Under the pieces are notes generated by a model that had not been told where the DNA came from, did no database searches, and worked only from the letters and a program-made list of their open reading frames with translations. Below, piece by piece: positions 23,295 to 32,169 of a stretch of DNA of 64,000 bases (position 1 is its first letter; each line of letters starts with the position of its first letter). This stretch comes from Parabacteroides distasonis ATCC 8503. GTDB lineage: Bacteria; Bacteroidota; Bacteroidia; Bacteroidales; Tannerellaceae. The position numbers and the translations under genes were made by a program. The DNA is taken from positions 643,501-707,500 of the forward strand of contig NC_009615.1 in the NCBI RefSeq assembly GCF_000012845.1, written 5' to 3'.

Positions 23295-23516
23295 ATGGAA
23301 CAGAAAATATTGAATATAATCAACGAGATTCGTGCGACAAAGGAGCTTCCTGCCATCGATAACATCAACGTGACTGATGATCTTCGCAATGACCTTGATC
23401 TTACCTCGTTTGATCTGGCAGAGTTGACAGTGAAGATTGAGGATGAGTTTGATATCGACATCTTTGAGGACGGCTTGGTAAACACGATAGGTGAAATCTA
23501 CGAAAAACTTCAATAA
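23295..23516 (+). CDS. Acyl carrier protein, second of two
   Basis: A 73-residue acidic protein with the attachment site LRNDLDLTSFDLAELTVKIE, Ser at about 38 (TSF in place of DSL). It ends one base before the ATG of the AMP-binding ligase, so the two are coupled. Two carriers with different attachment motifs in one short operon suggest that elongation and transfer use separate ACPs. Confidence 0.88.
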   Translation: MEQKILNIINEIRATKELPAIDNINVTDDLRNDLDLTSFDLAELTVKIEDEFDIDIFEDGLVNTIGEIYEKLQ

Positions 23517-24734
23517 ATGAGAGTCTTTCTTATTGATAAGGGCAAAGAGTACTCCTATGACGAATTACTGTCTCTCTTGAATGCTGAGCAGATCTATTGT
23601 CCTTTATTCAGGGGTACAGATTTATTTGCTTATTTTTGTAATCTCATACGTGCGTTAGCTTGTGGAAAATCACTAATTCTTCTTGATAGCGATTTGAGTT
23701 CTTCCGAAATTGATGGAATAGACGAGGATGAGATTAACAAGAGCATTGCTTTGGATCGCTGTCATTTCAATTCTATCTCAGATGTGGTCGATGCGATAGA
23801 AGCGTCTCCGTCAGAAATAACAATCTTTACATCTGGCACGACTGGGCAGCCTAAGAAAGTTATTCACACCATTGCTTCCCTTACACGCTCGGTGCGTAAG
23901 GGAGAGAAATATCAAAATCAGGTTTGGGGATATGCTTATAACCCCACGCACATGGCTGGATTACAGGTGTTTTTTCAAGCTTTTGAAAATTTGAATACTT
24001 TAGTGAATGTGTTTAATGCGGGACGCTTGGATGTATATGCTGCCATTGAGGAAAACCAGATCACGCATCTTTCGGCAACTCCCACGTTCTATCGTTTGCT
24101 TCTACCATTTGGAAGGGCTTACCCCTCCGTTCAACGTGTCACATTGGGGGGAGAAAAGTCTGACTGGCATTTGTATGATGCCATTGGAAGGATATTTCCA
24201 AACGCAAAAATTAATAATGTGTATGCATCTACAGAGGCTGGTTCGCTGTTTGCCGCTAAGGGGGATTGTTTCCAGATTCCATCAGCGATCAAGGATAAAT
24301 TTGAGGTTAAAGATAAAGAACTGATGATTCATAAATCTTTGCTCGGCCAGTCTGATAGTTTTGAGTTTGATGGAGATTACTACCATTCTGGTGATATTAT
24401 TGAGTGGGTGGATGAGGCGAATGGCTTATTCCGCTTTAGCAGTCGTAAAAACGAACTTATTAATGTTGGTGGATATAAGGTAAATCCGGGAGAAACGGAA
24501 AATGCCATTCTTTCCATAAATGGAGTGAGACAGGCTCTTGTCTTTGGAAAGCCTAATGCCATTTTAGGGAATGTCCTTTGTGCGGAAGTACTGTTGGAAG
24601 AAGGCGCAGAACTGAAAGAAGTAGATATAAGAAAGATATTGAAGGAGCATCTACAAGATTTTAAAATTCCTCGTAAGATAAAGTTTGTAGAATCTTTTTC
24701 ATTAACAAGAACCGGGAAATTGAAACGTTCATGA
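23517..24734 (+). CDS. AMP-forming acyl-CoA/acyl-ACP ligase-like enzyme
   Basis: A 405-residue ANL-superfamily enzyme. ITIFTSGTTGQPKKVIHT at about 100-117 is the AMP-binding loop; SATPTFYRLLLP, NVYASTEAGSLF, YHSGDIIEW, RKNELINVGGYKVNPGE and the C-terminal SLTRTGKLKRS complete the core motifs, with Lys at the end for adenylation. It lacks about 100 N-terminal residues compared with common family members. It probably activates a carboxylic acid and loads one of the neighbouring ACPs. Its stop overlaps the start of the next SDR by 4 bases. Confidence 0.88.
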   Translation: MRVFLIDKGKEYSYDELLSLLNAEQIYCPLFRGTDLFAYFCNLIRALACGKSLILLDSDLSSSEIDGIDEDEINKSIALDRCHFNSISDVVDAIEASPSEITIFTSGTTGQPKKVIHTIASLTRSVRKGEKYQNQVWGYAYNPTHMAGLQVFFQAFENLNTLVNVFNAGRLDVYAAIEENQITHLSATPTFYRLLLPFGRAYPSVQRVTLGGEKSDWHLYDAIGRIFPNAKINNVYASTEAGSLFAAKGDCFQIPSAIKDKFEVKDKELMIHKSLLGQSDSFEFDGDYYHSGDIIEWVDEANGLFRFSSRKNELINVGGYKVNPGETENAILSINGVRQALVFGKPNAILGNVLCAEVLLEEGAELKEVDIRKILKEHLQDFKIPRKIKFVESFSLTRTGKLKRS

Positions 24735-25453
24735 ATTATTTAATAACAGGTTGCTCACGTGGCGTGGGCATTGAAATATGCCGTGTACTTTTGGAACAAG
24801 GCAATATCGTTTATGGAGTGGCACGCAGCTACACGGAAGAATTTAGAGTGCTGGAACAAGAGTATACAGGTAAGTTATTTTTTAAAAGCATTGATTTGTC
24901 TGATGCGGATGGTGTGCGTAAGAGTATCTTTAAGGACTTTGTTTCCAATAGGGTACAATTGTATGGTCTTGTAAACAACGCAGCTATTGCTTACGATGAC
25001 ATCGTGACTAATTTGAATCTTGAAAAATTGAAAGCGATGTATGAAGTAAATGTATTTACACCAATGATGATGACCAAATACGCTATTCGTAATATGCTTC
25101 TTCATCATACGCGAGGTAGTATCGTGCACATATCTTCCATCAGCGCTCATACCGGCTATAAAGGACTTGCTATGTATGCCTCCAGTAAAGGAGCTTTGGA
25201 AGCATTCTCAAAAGATACTTGTCGAGAATGGGGCGGACTGGGCATACGTTCGAATGTAGTTGTGCCGGGATTTATGGAAACAGCTATGAGTGCTACACTT
25301 AACAATGAACAAAAAGACCGTATTTATAAACGTACTTCAATGAAAGCTCCGACATCGATTCGTTCTGTTGCGGAGACTGTTGCTTTTTTACTTTCTGACA
25401 AGGCAGAAAGTATTTCGGGTGAGAGTATAAGAGTCGATAATGGTACAATTTGA
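24731..25453 (+). CDS. Short-chain dehydrogenase/reductase, second of the acyl module
   Basis: A 240-residue classical SDR: YLITGCSRGVGIEICRVLL, GLVNNAAIAYDD, SISAHTGYKGLAMYASSKGALEAF (Ser, Tyr, Lys), and a final SISGESIRVDNGTI. It overlaps the ligase gene, so it belongs to the acyl module. With the first SDR it could give a second reduction or an epimerised hydroxyl; the order of steps cannot be read from sequence. Confidence 0.9.
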   Translation: MNYLITGCSRGVGIEICRVLLEQGNIVYGVARSYTEEFRVLEQEYTGKLFFKSIDLSDADGVRKSIFKDFVSNRVQLYGLVNNAAIAYDDIVTNLNLEKLKAMYEVNVFTPMMMTKYAIRNMLLHHTRGSIVHISSISAHTGYKGLAMYASSKGALEAFSKDTCREWGGLGIRSNVVVPGFMETAMSATLNNEQKDRIYKRTSMKAPTSIRSVAETVAFLLSDKAESISGESIRVDNGTI

Positions 25454-25541
25454 TTTTTTTGGTAATAATGCGAATCATAAAGCGAACTATTGATACGCAT
25501 TAATAAAGAAAATAGAATTTGATAACTTACGAGTTTACATT

Positions 25542-26663
25542 ATGAATGTACTTATTAATGCCTCTAACTTGAAAGTTGGAGGAGGTATCCAGGTGTGTGA
25601 TTCTGTTTGTAGAGAGTTGTATAAATATACATCTAAACATCATTTCACAGTGGTATTGCCATCTGCATTGGAAGAATGCGCAAAGGCGATAGAGATGCTT
25701 CCTTGTATTTATGTTGTTCGGTATTCTAGACCTTTAGGATTCATTCAGATACTAACAGGCCGTAATGCCTTTTTAGATGGATTGGTAGAACAACATGAGA
25801 TAGAGATGGTGTTTACCCTATTTGGCCCTTCCGTCTGGATCCCAAAGTGTAGGCACCTGTGTGGATTCGCTCTTTCTCATTTGGTGTTGTCGGATTCTCC
25901 TTTCTTTAAAAGTGTATCATGGAAGGATAATTTAAAATTGCGTCTCAGGTTATCGTTTATCAAAAGAAACTTTCGTATGAGTGCGAATGCCTATTATACA
26001 GAAAATCCTTTTATTTCAATGAAGCTGAAAGAGTTGTTTCCTAAGAAAAAGGTCTATACGGTAACCAACAACTACAATCAAGTGTTTGACTATCCTGAAA
26101 TGTGGGATTGCTCTGTTCAATTGCCTTATTTTGATGGATTTACACTGTTGACTGTTTGTGCGAATTACCCCCATAAAAATTTGCCGATCATTGTGCCTTG
26201 CATTCATATATTGAGGAGTAAATATCCAGATTTAAAGTTTCGTTTTATTCTTACCATTCGGGAGGAAGAGTACATCCCTTTAAGTGAAGAGGAACGGGAG
26301 CACGTGCTTTTCTTGGGGGCTGTGCGGATCAATCAATGCCCAGGTCTGTATCAGCAGGTTGATGCAATGTTCTTGCCTTCCTTGCTGGAGTGCTTCAGTG
26401 CCAGCTATGCAGAGGCCATGCGGATGAGAAAGGCGATCATCACGACCGATTTGGGGTTTGCCCATAGCTTGTGTGGAGATGCGGCGGAATATTATGAGGC
26501 TACCTCCGCATCTGCACTTGCGGATAGCATTTATAAAGTGGCAACAGATCGTTTGTATTATGACCATCTTCTGTCGCTAGGTGACCAGCAGTTAAAAGAA
26601 TTCGATACTTATGAGGAAAGAGCCCGGAAGTTGATCGAGATCATGGAATCTTACGAAAAATGA
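25542..26663 (+). CDS. Family 4-type glycosyltransferase
   Basis: A 373-residue GT-B protein. The N-terminal glycine-rich loop reads NASNLKVGGGIQVCDSVCRE, and the C-terminal donor site EDAMFLPSLLECFSASYAEAMRMRKAI-like region (about 275-300) shows the E-x7-E pattern of GT4 enzymes. It adds one sugar of the repeat unit in the cytosol; donor and acceptor are unknown. It is one of only two clear glycosyltransferases besides the initiating enzyme and Stealth, so the repeat unit is probably short. Confidence 0.87.
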   Translation: MNVLINASNLKVGGGIQVCDSVCRELYKYTSKHHFTVVLPSALEECAKAIEMLPCIYVVRYSRPLGFIQILTGRNAFLDGLVEQHEIEMVFTLFGPSVWIPKCRHLCGFALSHLVLSDSPFFKSVSWKDNLKLRLRLSFIKRNFRMSANAYYTENPFISMKLKELFPKKKVYTVTNNYNQVFDYPEMWDCSVQLPYFDGFTLLTVCANYPHKNLPIIVPCIHILRSKYPDLKFRFILTIREEEYIPLSEEEREHVLFLGAVRINQCPGLYQQVDAMFLPSLLECFSASYAEAMRMRKAIITTDLGFAHSLCGDAAEYYEATSASALADSIYKVATDRLYYDHLLSLGDQQLKEFDTYEERARKLIEIMESYEK

Positions 26664-26728
26664 ATCGATCTATTGCCAATACCCATTGGTATCAGTAACA
26701 TAGAAAGATTAAATTTATACAATTTATC

Positions 26729-27820
26729 ATGTCAGTATTTAAAGACAAAGTTTTATTGATAACAGGAGGCACGGGCTCGTTTGGTAACGCCGTGCTTCGT
26801 CGCTTTTTGGATAGCGATATAAAAGAGATTCGTATTCTTTCACGTGATGAGAAGAAACAGGATGATATGCGCCATTACCTTCAGGCTCAGCGTCCGGATG
26901 TGGCTCATAAGGTGAAGTTTTATATTGGAAATGTGCGTCAGCGTGAGGCGGTGGATTTCGCTATGACTGGTGTGGATTATGTGTTCTCTGCCGCTGCTCT
27001 TAAACAGGTTCCTAGTTGTGAATTCTTTCCTATGGAGGCTGTGCGTACGAACGTGGAGGGTACTAATAATGTGTTGCTTTCTGCTATCGCTCATGGAGTG
27101 AAGAACGTCGTGGTACTTTCTACGGATAAGGCCGCTTATCCTATCAACGCTATGGGGATCTCTAAATCTATGATGGAGAAGGTTGCTATTGCTCAAGGTC
27201 GTGCTTTGGGACAGAATGCAAAGACTACTATTTGCTGTACTCGTTATGGTAACGTTATGGCATCTCGTGGTTCTGTCATCCCTTTGTGGGTTGAGCAGAT
27301 GATGGATGGTAAACCTATTACTATAACAGATCCAAATATGACTCGCTTCATGATGACTTTGGATGACGCTGTTGATTTGGTGGTTTATGCTTTTACTCAT
27401 GGTGAGAATGGGGATTTGTTTGTCCAGAAGGCTCCTGCGGCTACCTTGGAAACTCTAGCCAGAGCGTTGAAGGAGATTTACGCTAAGATTGATTCGAGAT
27501 ATGGTGAGACTGAGGTTAAAGTGATTGGCACTCGTCATGGTGAGAAACTTTATGAGACTCTTGTCACTCGTGAGGAGATGGCTAAGGCTATTGATATGGG
27601 TAACTATTACCGTATTCCATGTGATAACCGAGACTTGAACTATGATAAGTTCTTTACTGAGGGTTCTCATAAGGTTGAGCAGGTAGAGGAGTATCATTCC
27701 CATAATACTACCCGTCTCGATGTGGAGGGCATGAAGGAAATGTTGTATAAACTCAATTTTATTCGTGAAGATCTTGGTTTACAAGCAAGAGTGAAAACAA
27801 AGGAAATACGTTCTGAGTAA
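26729..27820 (+). CDS. UDP-GlcNAc inverting 4,6-dehydratase/5-epimerase (CapE/WbvB/FnlA type)
   Basis: A 363-residue extended SDR. VLLITGGTGSFGNAVLRRFL is the NADP site, ILSRDEKKQDDMRH the conserved loop, and INAMGISKSMMEKV shows Met in place of the usual catalytic Tyr before the Lys, a hallmark of CapE/FlaA1 inverting dehydratases. It forms the first step from UDP-GlcNAc to UDP-2-acetamido-2,6-dideoxy-L-hexoses. The next two genes complete the pathway. Its base composition is closer to the flanks than that of the following genes. Confidence 0.92.
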   Translation: MSVFKDKVLLITGGTGSFGNAVLRRFLDSDIKEIRILSRDEKKQDDMRHYLQAQRPDVAHKVKFYIGNVRQREAVDFAMTGVDYVFSAAALKQVPSCEFFPMEAVRTNVEGTNNVLLSAIAHGVKNVVVLSTDKAAYPINAMGISKSMMEKVAIAQGRALGQNAKTTICCTRYGNVMASRGSVIPLWVEQMMDGKPITITDPNMTRFMMTLDDAVDLVVYAFTHGENGDLFVQKAPAATLETLARALKEIYAKIDSRYGETEVKVIGTRHGEKLYETLVTREEMAKAIDMGNYYRIPCDNRDLNYDKFFTEGSHKVEQVEEYHSHNTTRLDVEGMKEMLYKLNFIREDLGLQARVKTKEIRSE

Positions 27821-27831
27821 TAACTGCCTAT

Positions 27832-28680
27832 ATGAAAATACTAGTCTTGGGTGCTTCCGGTATGGCTGGCCATACTATTGCGCTTTATTTTAAAGAGCAG
27901 GGATATGAGGTGTATGCGTTCTCTCGCAAACGATTTCCTTTTTGTACGTGGATCGGGGGAGATGCATTCGATATAGAATGTTTGAAAAATATAGTAACTA
28001 CAGGTAATTACGATGCCATAATTAATTGCATTGGTTTGCTGAATCAATTTGCCGATTCTGCTCCTGAAAAGGCTGTTTATATTAATAGTTATCTTCCTCA
28101 TCAAGTTGTAGCTTGGTTGAAAGATACTCCGACACGCTTTATTCAGATGAGTACAGATTGTGTATTTGCTGGTAATAAAGGGCCTTATGATGAGTGCTCC
28201 GTACCTGATGGATGTTCATATTATGATAGGACAAAGGCATTGGGTGAGATTGTGGATGATAAAAACCTTACCTTTAGAAATTCTATTATTGGTCCGGATA
28301 TTAATGAACATGGAATAGGCCTTTTTCATTGGTTTATGAAACAACATACTCCAATCAATGGCTTTACAAAAGCTATATGGACAGGAGTTACTACTTTAAC
28401 CCTTGCAAAGGCGATGGAACGTGCTCTACAAACGAACCTTACTGGATTATATAATTTGGTAAATAACGGAAGTATTAATAAATATAACTTGCTATGTCTC
28501 TTTAATAAGTACTTTAGAAATAATGAGGTTCAGATAGCGAAGTCTGAAAAATTGGTTTTAGATAAGACTTTACTCAATAAGCGTACTGATTTTGATTTTG
28601 AGGTACCTTCTTACGAACAGATGATTATAGAGATGAAAGAGTGGGTTGATAACCATAAAGATATTTATCCTTTATATTGA
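27832..28680 (+). CDS. RmlD-like 4-ketoreductase of UDP-L-aminosugar synthesis (WbvR type)
   Basis: A 282-residue SDR: KILVLGASGMAGHTIALYF, FIQMSTDCVFAG, and Tyr-Lys in YYDRTKALGE. It resembles the RmlD-like reductases that follow CapE-type dehydratases. The CapF/WbjC/FnlB enzymes of the L-FucNAc pathway are near 370 residues with a C-terminal cupin domain; this protein ends without one and is about the length of WbvR, which serves the L-RhaNAc/L-QuiNAc route. I therefore favour UDP-L-RhaNAc formation here, with moderate confidence. Confidence 0.8.
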   Translation: MKILVLGASGMAGHTIALYFKEQGYEVYAFSRKRFPFCTWIGGDAFDIECLKNIVTTGNYDAIINCIGLLNQFADSAPEKAVYINSYLPHQVVAWLKDTPTRFIQMSTDCVFAGNKGPYDECSVPDGCSYYDRTKALGEIVDDKNLTFRNSIIGPDINEHGIGLFHWFMKQHTPINGFTKAIWTGVTTLTLAKAMERALQTNLTGLYNLVNNGSINKYNLLCLFNKYFRNNEVQIAKSEKLVLDKTLLNKRTDFDFEVPSYEQMIIEMKEWVDNHKDIYPLY

Positions 28681-28688
28681 TTGACTAT

Positions 28689-29813
28689 ATGGGAAAATTA
28701 AAATTAATGACTATTTTAGGTACTCGGCCTGAAATAATAAAGATGTCTGCCATTATTAAAAAGTGTGATAAGTATTTTGAACATTTTCTTGTTCATACAG
28801 GGCAGAACTATGATTATACTTTAAACGAAGTGTTTTTTAAAGATCTAGTTTTGCGTGAGCCTGACTATTACTTGAATGTGGTTGGTGAAAACATAGGTCA
28901 AACCATGGCGAATGTAATCTCTAAGAGCTATGAGTTGATGGTAGAAGTAAAACCTGATGCTGTAATAGTGTTAGGTGATACTAATAGTTGTCTTTCTATT
29001 ATTTCTGCGAAACGTTTGAAAATTCCGATATTTCATATGGAAGCAGGAAATCGTTGTAAAGATGAGAATTTACCTGAAGAGGTAATCAGAAGAATTGTAG
29101 ATGTAACTAGTGATGTGAATCTTTGTTATAGCGAACATGCTCGTCGTTATATCCTTGATGCGGGGGTTAGGCCTGAGAATACCTATGTTGTCGGATCTCC
29201 TATGCGTGAGGTGTTGGATGGGTGTATAGAACAAATTAATTCAAGTAAAATATTAGAGCGTTTAGGATTGGAGCGGCATAAATATATCCTGCTTTCAGCT
29301 CATCGTGAGGAAAATATAGATATTGAAGCTAATTTTTTCTCCTTGATGAATGCGGTTAATGCTATGGCTGATAAGTATAATATGCCTATTCTTTATTCTT
29401 GTCATCCTCGTAGCAAAAAGTTTATCGAGCAACGTGGGTTTAAGTTTGATAAACGAGTGATTCAAAGTAAACCTTTAGGATTCCATGATTATAACCATTT
29501 ACAACAGTATGCTTTTTGTGTGGTATCAGATAGTGGAACAGTTCCGGAAGAAGCTAGTTACTTTAAATTTCCGGCGGTAAGTATTCGTACATCAACAGAG
29601 CGCCCAGAAGCTATGGATAAGGGTGTCTTTGTCATAGGATCAATTTCAACAGAACAAGTATTACAGGCCGTTGATCTTGCTGTAGAAATGCATCTTTGTG
29701 GGGATGATGGATTAACGGTACCTGCTTATGATGATAGCAATGTATCTACTAAGGTGGTTAAGTTAATACAGAGTTATACCGGCATTATAGATAAGATGGT
29801 TTGGCGTAAATAA
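28689..29813 (+). CDS. UDP-N-acetyl aminosugar 2-epimerase (WecB-like; WbvD/FnlC/CapG type)
   Basis: A 374-residue non-hydrolysing 2-epimerase: LMTILGTRPEIIKMSAI, FLVHTGQNYDY, VLGDTNSC, HMEAGNRCKDENLPEE, LLSAHREENID and SDSGTVPEEASYF. I take the ATG at 28689 as the start, five codons after a TTG. As the third gene of the dehydratase-reductase-epimerase set it would convert UDP-L-RhaNAc to UDP-L-QuiNAc (or the talo to the fuco isomer if the pathway is FnlABC). Confidence 0.9.
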   Translation: MGKLKLMTILGTRPEIIKMSAIIKKCDKYFEHFLVHTGQNYDYTLNEVFFKDLVLREPDYYLNVVGENIGQTMANVISKSYELMVEVKPDAVIVLGDTNSCLSIISAKRLKIPIFHMEAGNRCKDENLPEEVIRRIVDVTSDVNLCYSEHARRYILDAGVRPENTYVVGSPMREVLDGCIEQINSSKILERLGLERHKYILLSAHREENIDIEANFFSLMNAVNAMADKYNMPILYSCHPRSKKFIEQRGFKFDKRVIQSKPLGFHDYNHLQQYAFCVVSDSGTVPEEASYFKFPAVSIRTSTERPEAMDKGVFVIGSISTEQVLQAVDLAVEMHLCGDDGLTVPAYDDSNVSTKVVKLIQSYTGIIDKMVWRK

Positions 29814-29821
29814 TCAACAAT

Positions 29822-31027
29822 ATGAAAATAACAATTGTCTGCCAATACTTTTATCCAGAAGAGTTTAAAGTGAATGATTTAGCGGAAGAATGGGTTAAAC
29901 GGGGGCACAATGTAACGGTCCTGACTGGGAAACCAAATTATCCGAAAGGAAAAATTCTTAACGGTTATAAGTTTTGGGGAATACAGGAGGAAGATTATAA
30001 AGGGATCAGAGTTATCCGCGTGCCTCTTATTCCTAGAGGAAATGGTGGAGGAATACGGCTGGCCTTGAATTATCTTTCGTTTGTTTTTTTTGCTTCCTTA
30101 TACGTATTAACCCATCGTATAGAGACTGATAGTATCTTTTGCTTTGGAACTTCTCCTGTATTTCAGATGTATCCTGCATTGCTTTTAAAAAAGAAAACGG
30201 GTGTTAATGCTTCTTTATGGATTCAAGACTTATGGCCGGAAAGTGTAGCAGCCGCAAGCGGTTTGAAAAGTGGGTTTGTAATGAACTTATTATCAAAATT
30301 GGTTACAGGTATTTATTGTAGAACAGACATCTTGTTTGTACAGTCTCCTGCTTTTTTTGAGTCAGTTTTGAGTAAAGGAAATTTTAAAGACAAGTTAATA
30401 TATGTACCAAACTGGGCAGAAGATGTGTTCATGAAAGAGATTAGTGATTCAAATAAATATGAATCTTTAATGCCTAATGGATTTAAAGTCATGTTTGCTG
30501 GTAATATAGGTGCGGCACAAGATTTTGGATCTATTATTCAAGCTGCGGTTTTAACCCGACATCTTCCGGATATTAAATGGATAATAGTAGGTGATGGACG
30601 CATGAAATCAGATATTGAACAAAAGGTTCAATCCTTAAAATTAAATGATACGGTGTTTTTCTTAGGCCGTTATCCAGTTGAAGAAATGCCCGACTTTTTT
30701 TCTCTTGCGGATGTGATGTTGGTATCATTAAAAGAAGAATATATTTTTTCATTGACTATACCTTCTAAAGTTCAAGCATATATGGCTTCCGCAAAGCCAA
30801 TGGTTACGATGTTGTCTGGTATGGGTAATAAAATAGTTGAAGAAGCTAACTGTGGATTGACTACTAACTCCGGTGATTTTAAAGGATTGGCAAAGAATGT
30901 AATTACAATGTATCATAAGACAGAAGAGGAGAGGTCGCAGTTGGGATTAAATGGGCAAGCCTATTATAAGATACATTTTTCGAAAAAAGTATGTATTGAT
31001 AAGCTAGATCAAATAATGAAAATTTGA
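29822..31027 (+). CDS. WbuB-like glycosyltransferase for the L-aminosugar
   Basis: A 401-residue GT4 enzyme beginning KITIVCQYFYPEEFKVNDLAEE, with NYPKGKILNGYK and WIQDLWPESVAA in the N-terminal half and a C-terminal GNIGAAQDFGSII and SKVQAYMASAKPM. This is the WbuB family, which in E. coli and Pseudomonas loci follows the epimerase and transfers N-acetyl-L-fucosamine or a related L-aminosugar. The gene order here (dehydratase, reductase, epimerase, wbuB-like, wbuC-like) reproduces that module. Confidence 0.87.
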   Translation: MKITIVCQYFYPEEFKVNDLAEEWVKRGHNVTVLTGKPNYPKGKILNGYKFWGIQEEDYKGIRVIRVPLIPRGNGGGIRLALNYLSFVFFASLYVLTHRIETDSIFCFGTSPVFQMYPALLLKKKTGVNASLWIQDLWPESVAAASGLKSGFVMNLLSKLVTGIYCRTDILFVQSPAFFESVLSKGNFKDKLIYVPNWAEDVFMKEISDSNKYESLMPNGFKVMFAGNIGAAQDFGSIIQAAVLTRHLPDIKWIIVGDGRMKSDIEQKVQSLKLNDTVFFLGRYPVEEMPDFFSLADVMLVSLKEEYIFSLTIPSKVQAYMASAKPMVTMLSGMGNKIVEEANCGLTTNSGDFKGLAKNVITMYHKTEEERSQLGLNGQAYYKIHFSKKVCIDKLDQIMKI

Positions 31028-31073
31028 ATGATGGTACTCTATAAATGTATGGAGCATTTGTGTTTGCTTTTAA

Positions 31074-31508
31074 ATGAGAATGGAATGTATGGAGCTGAAT
31101 AATGAATTGTTTGATAAGATCTTATTGGATGCGATTTCCTCACCAAGGAAACGAATGCATTATGATTTGAGAACCGTGGCTGGAAAGGATACCTCGCAGC
31201 GGATGCTGAATGTCCTGATGCCAGAGACCGTGATACCGATACATCGACATCAAGAAACATCAGAGACGGTAATCGTTTGCCGGGGGGCTGTGCGTGAAGT
31301 GTTTTATGATGCGAAGGGAAATAAGATTGATGAGTTTGTCCTAGAGGCTGGAGGATCTTGTCCGGGAATACAGGTTCCTCAAGGAATGTATCATACTTGT
31401 ATTTGTCTTGTTCCGGGGAGTGTTATTTTTGAGGCGAAAGACCGAGCATATGATCCCGAAACTACAGAGGATTTCCTACCTGTCTCTTTAGTTCCTGACA
31501 TCTCCTAG
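31074..31508 (+). CDS. WbuC family cupin protein
   Basis: A 144-residue single-domain cupin. RMLNVLMPETVIPIHRHQET holds the metal-binding HxH motif, then ETVIVCRGAVREVFYDAKG, and VPQGMYHTCICLVPGSVIFEAKD the second cupin motif. WbuC genes accompany wbuB in O-antigen loci but their activity is not established. Internal Met codons at 31080 and 31089 are alternative starts. It is the last gene of the capsule locus, followed by a terminator at 31648. Confidence 0.88.
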   Translation: MRMECMELNNELFDKILLDAISSPRKRMHYDLRTVAGKDTSQRMLNVLMPETVIPIHRHQETSETVIVCRGAVREVFYDAKGNKIDEFVLEAGGSCPGIQVPQGMYHTCICLVPGSVIFEAKDRAYDPETTEDFLPVSLVPDIS

Positions 31509-31647
31509 TAATTACGAGTGTTTAATAAGATCCGTGAGCGACTTCATCAAGTGCCTAATGATGGGAATATCTTCATCGTAATGTTGCATAATCGTAGAAT
31601 TCTCCGTATGTTTACCTATGACGATCGTTCATGTTAGAATCCCATGG

Positions 31648-31674
31648 TAAAGCCTCCCCTAAAAGGAGGCTTTT
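31648..31674 (+). terminator. Rho-independent terminator of the capsule locus
   Basis: GCCTCC, a seven-base loop, GGAGGC, then TTTTTTG. It lies about 140 bases after the WbuC gene and is the first strong terminator after the long run of capsule genes. Confidence 0.85.
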
Positions 31675-32134
31675 TTGTTTCCGGAAACATGACATTATGC
31701 TTCTTACCACCTTTGTATTACAAAAGACTACAACATCATACCCATGAGCCAGAATGGAATGGCGTTTATTTTGTAACCAGCCCTAGAAAAGCAGTGGGCA
31801 GTGTAGGCTTCAACTTCCTTCCCTTGGTCTGCATTCAAAACTTTATAAGCACATGGGGCTGCGAACAACATTTTTGCGCCAGTGCTACGGGCTTTCTGTG
31901 CCAGAAAGAATATTGGTACTTTTCTTTCTGTTGCGGAAATATTACGGTTCTCGGATGGATATCTTTGAAAGGCCTCTTTTAAGAGGGAAATGAGTGGCTT
32001 ATAGATTGAAAACAAACCCTCCCTTTTGCTTATAAAATCTAAGCTTTGTGAACCAAACGTCCGATAAAAACATTTTTTCCGTGAAAGTGTCAATTATTTT
32101 ATGTTTGTTTAAACAATATGTTAGGGATTGTCTG

Positions 32135-32142
32135 TATATTTG
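32135..32142 (+). promoter_or_regulatory. -7 element upstream of amidophosphoribosyltransferase
   Basis: TATATTTG fits TAnnTTTG, 27 bases before the ATG at 32170. No convincing -33 element is seen at the right distance, so the promoter may need an activator or be weak. Confidence 0.5.
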
Positions 32143-32169
32143 CGGCAAAATCAAAAAGTTGATTCGACA

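Larger units (their letters stand above)
31509..32169. other. Gene-poor spacer between capsule locus and amidophosphoribosyltransferase
   Basis: About 660 bases with no supported gene. 31512-31630 on the minus strand stays open and reads about IVIGKHTENSTIMQHYDED, then a short helix-like tail, but it has no start and may be a remnant. 31728-32093 holds overlapping long frames on both strands with no recognisable product. The spacer contains the capsule terminator and the promoter element of the next operon. Confidence 0.5.

Noticed and set aside
31728..32093. 121-residue minus-strand frame and an overlapping plus-strand frame in the spacer before the amidophosphoribosyltransferase
   Set aside because: Both strands are open over the same stretch, neither product has a recognisable motif, and no promoter or start signal supports one of them.
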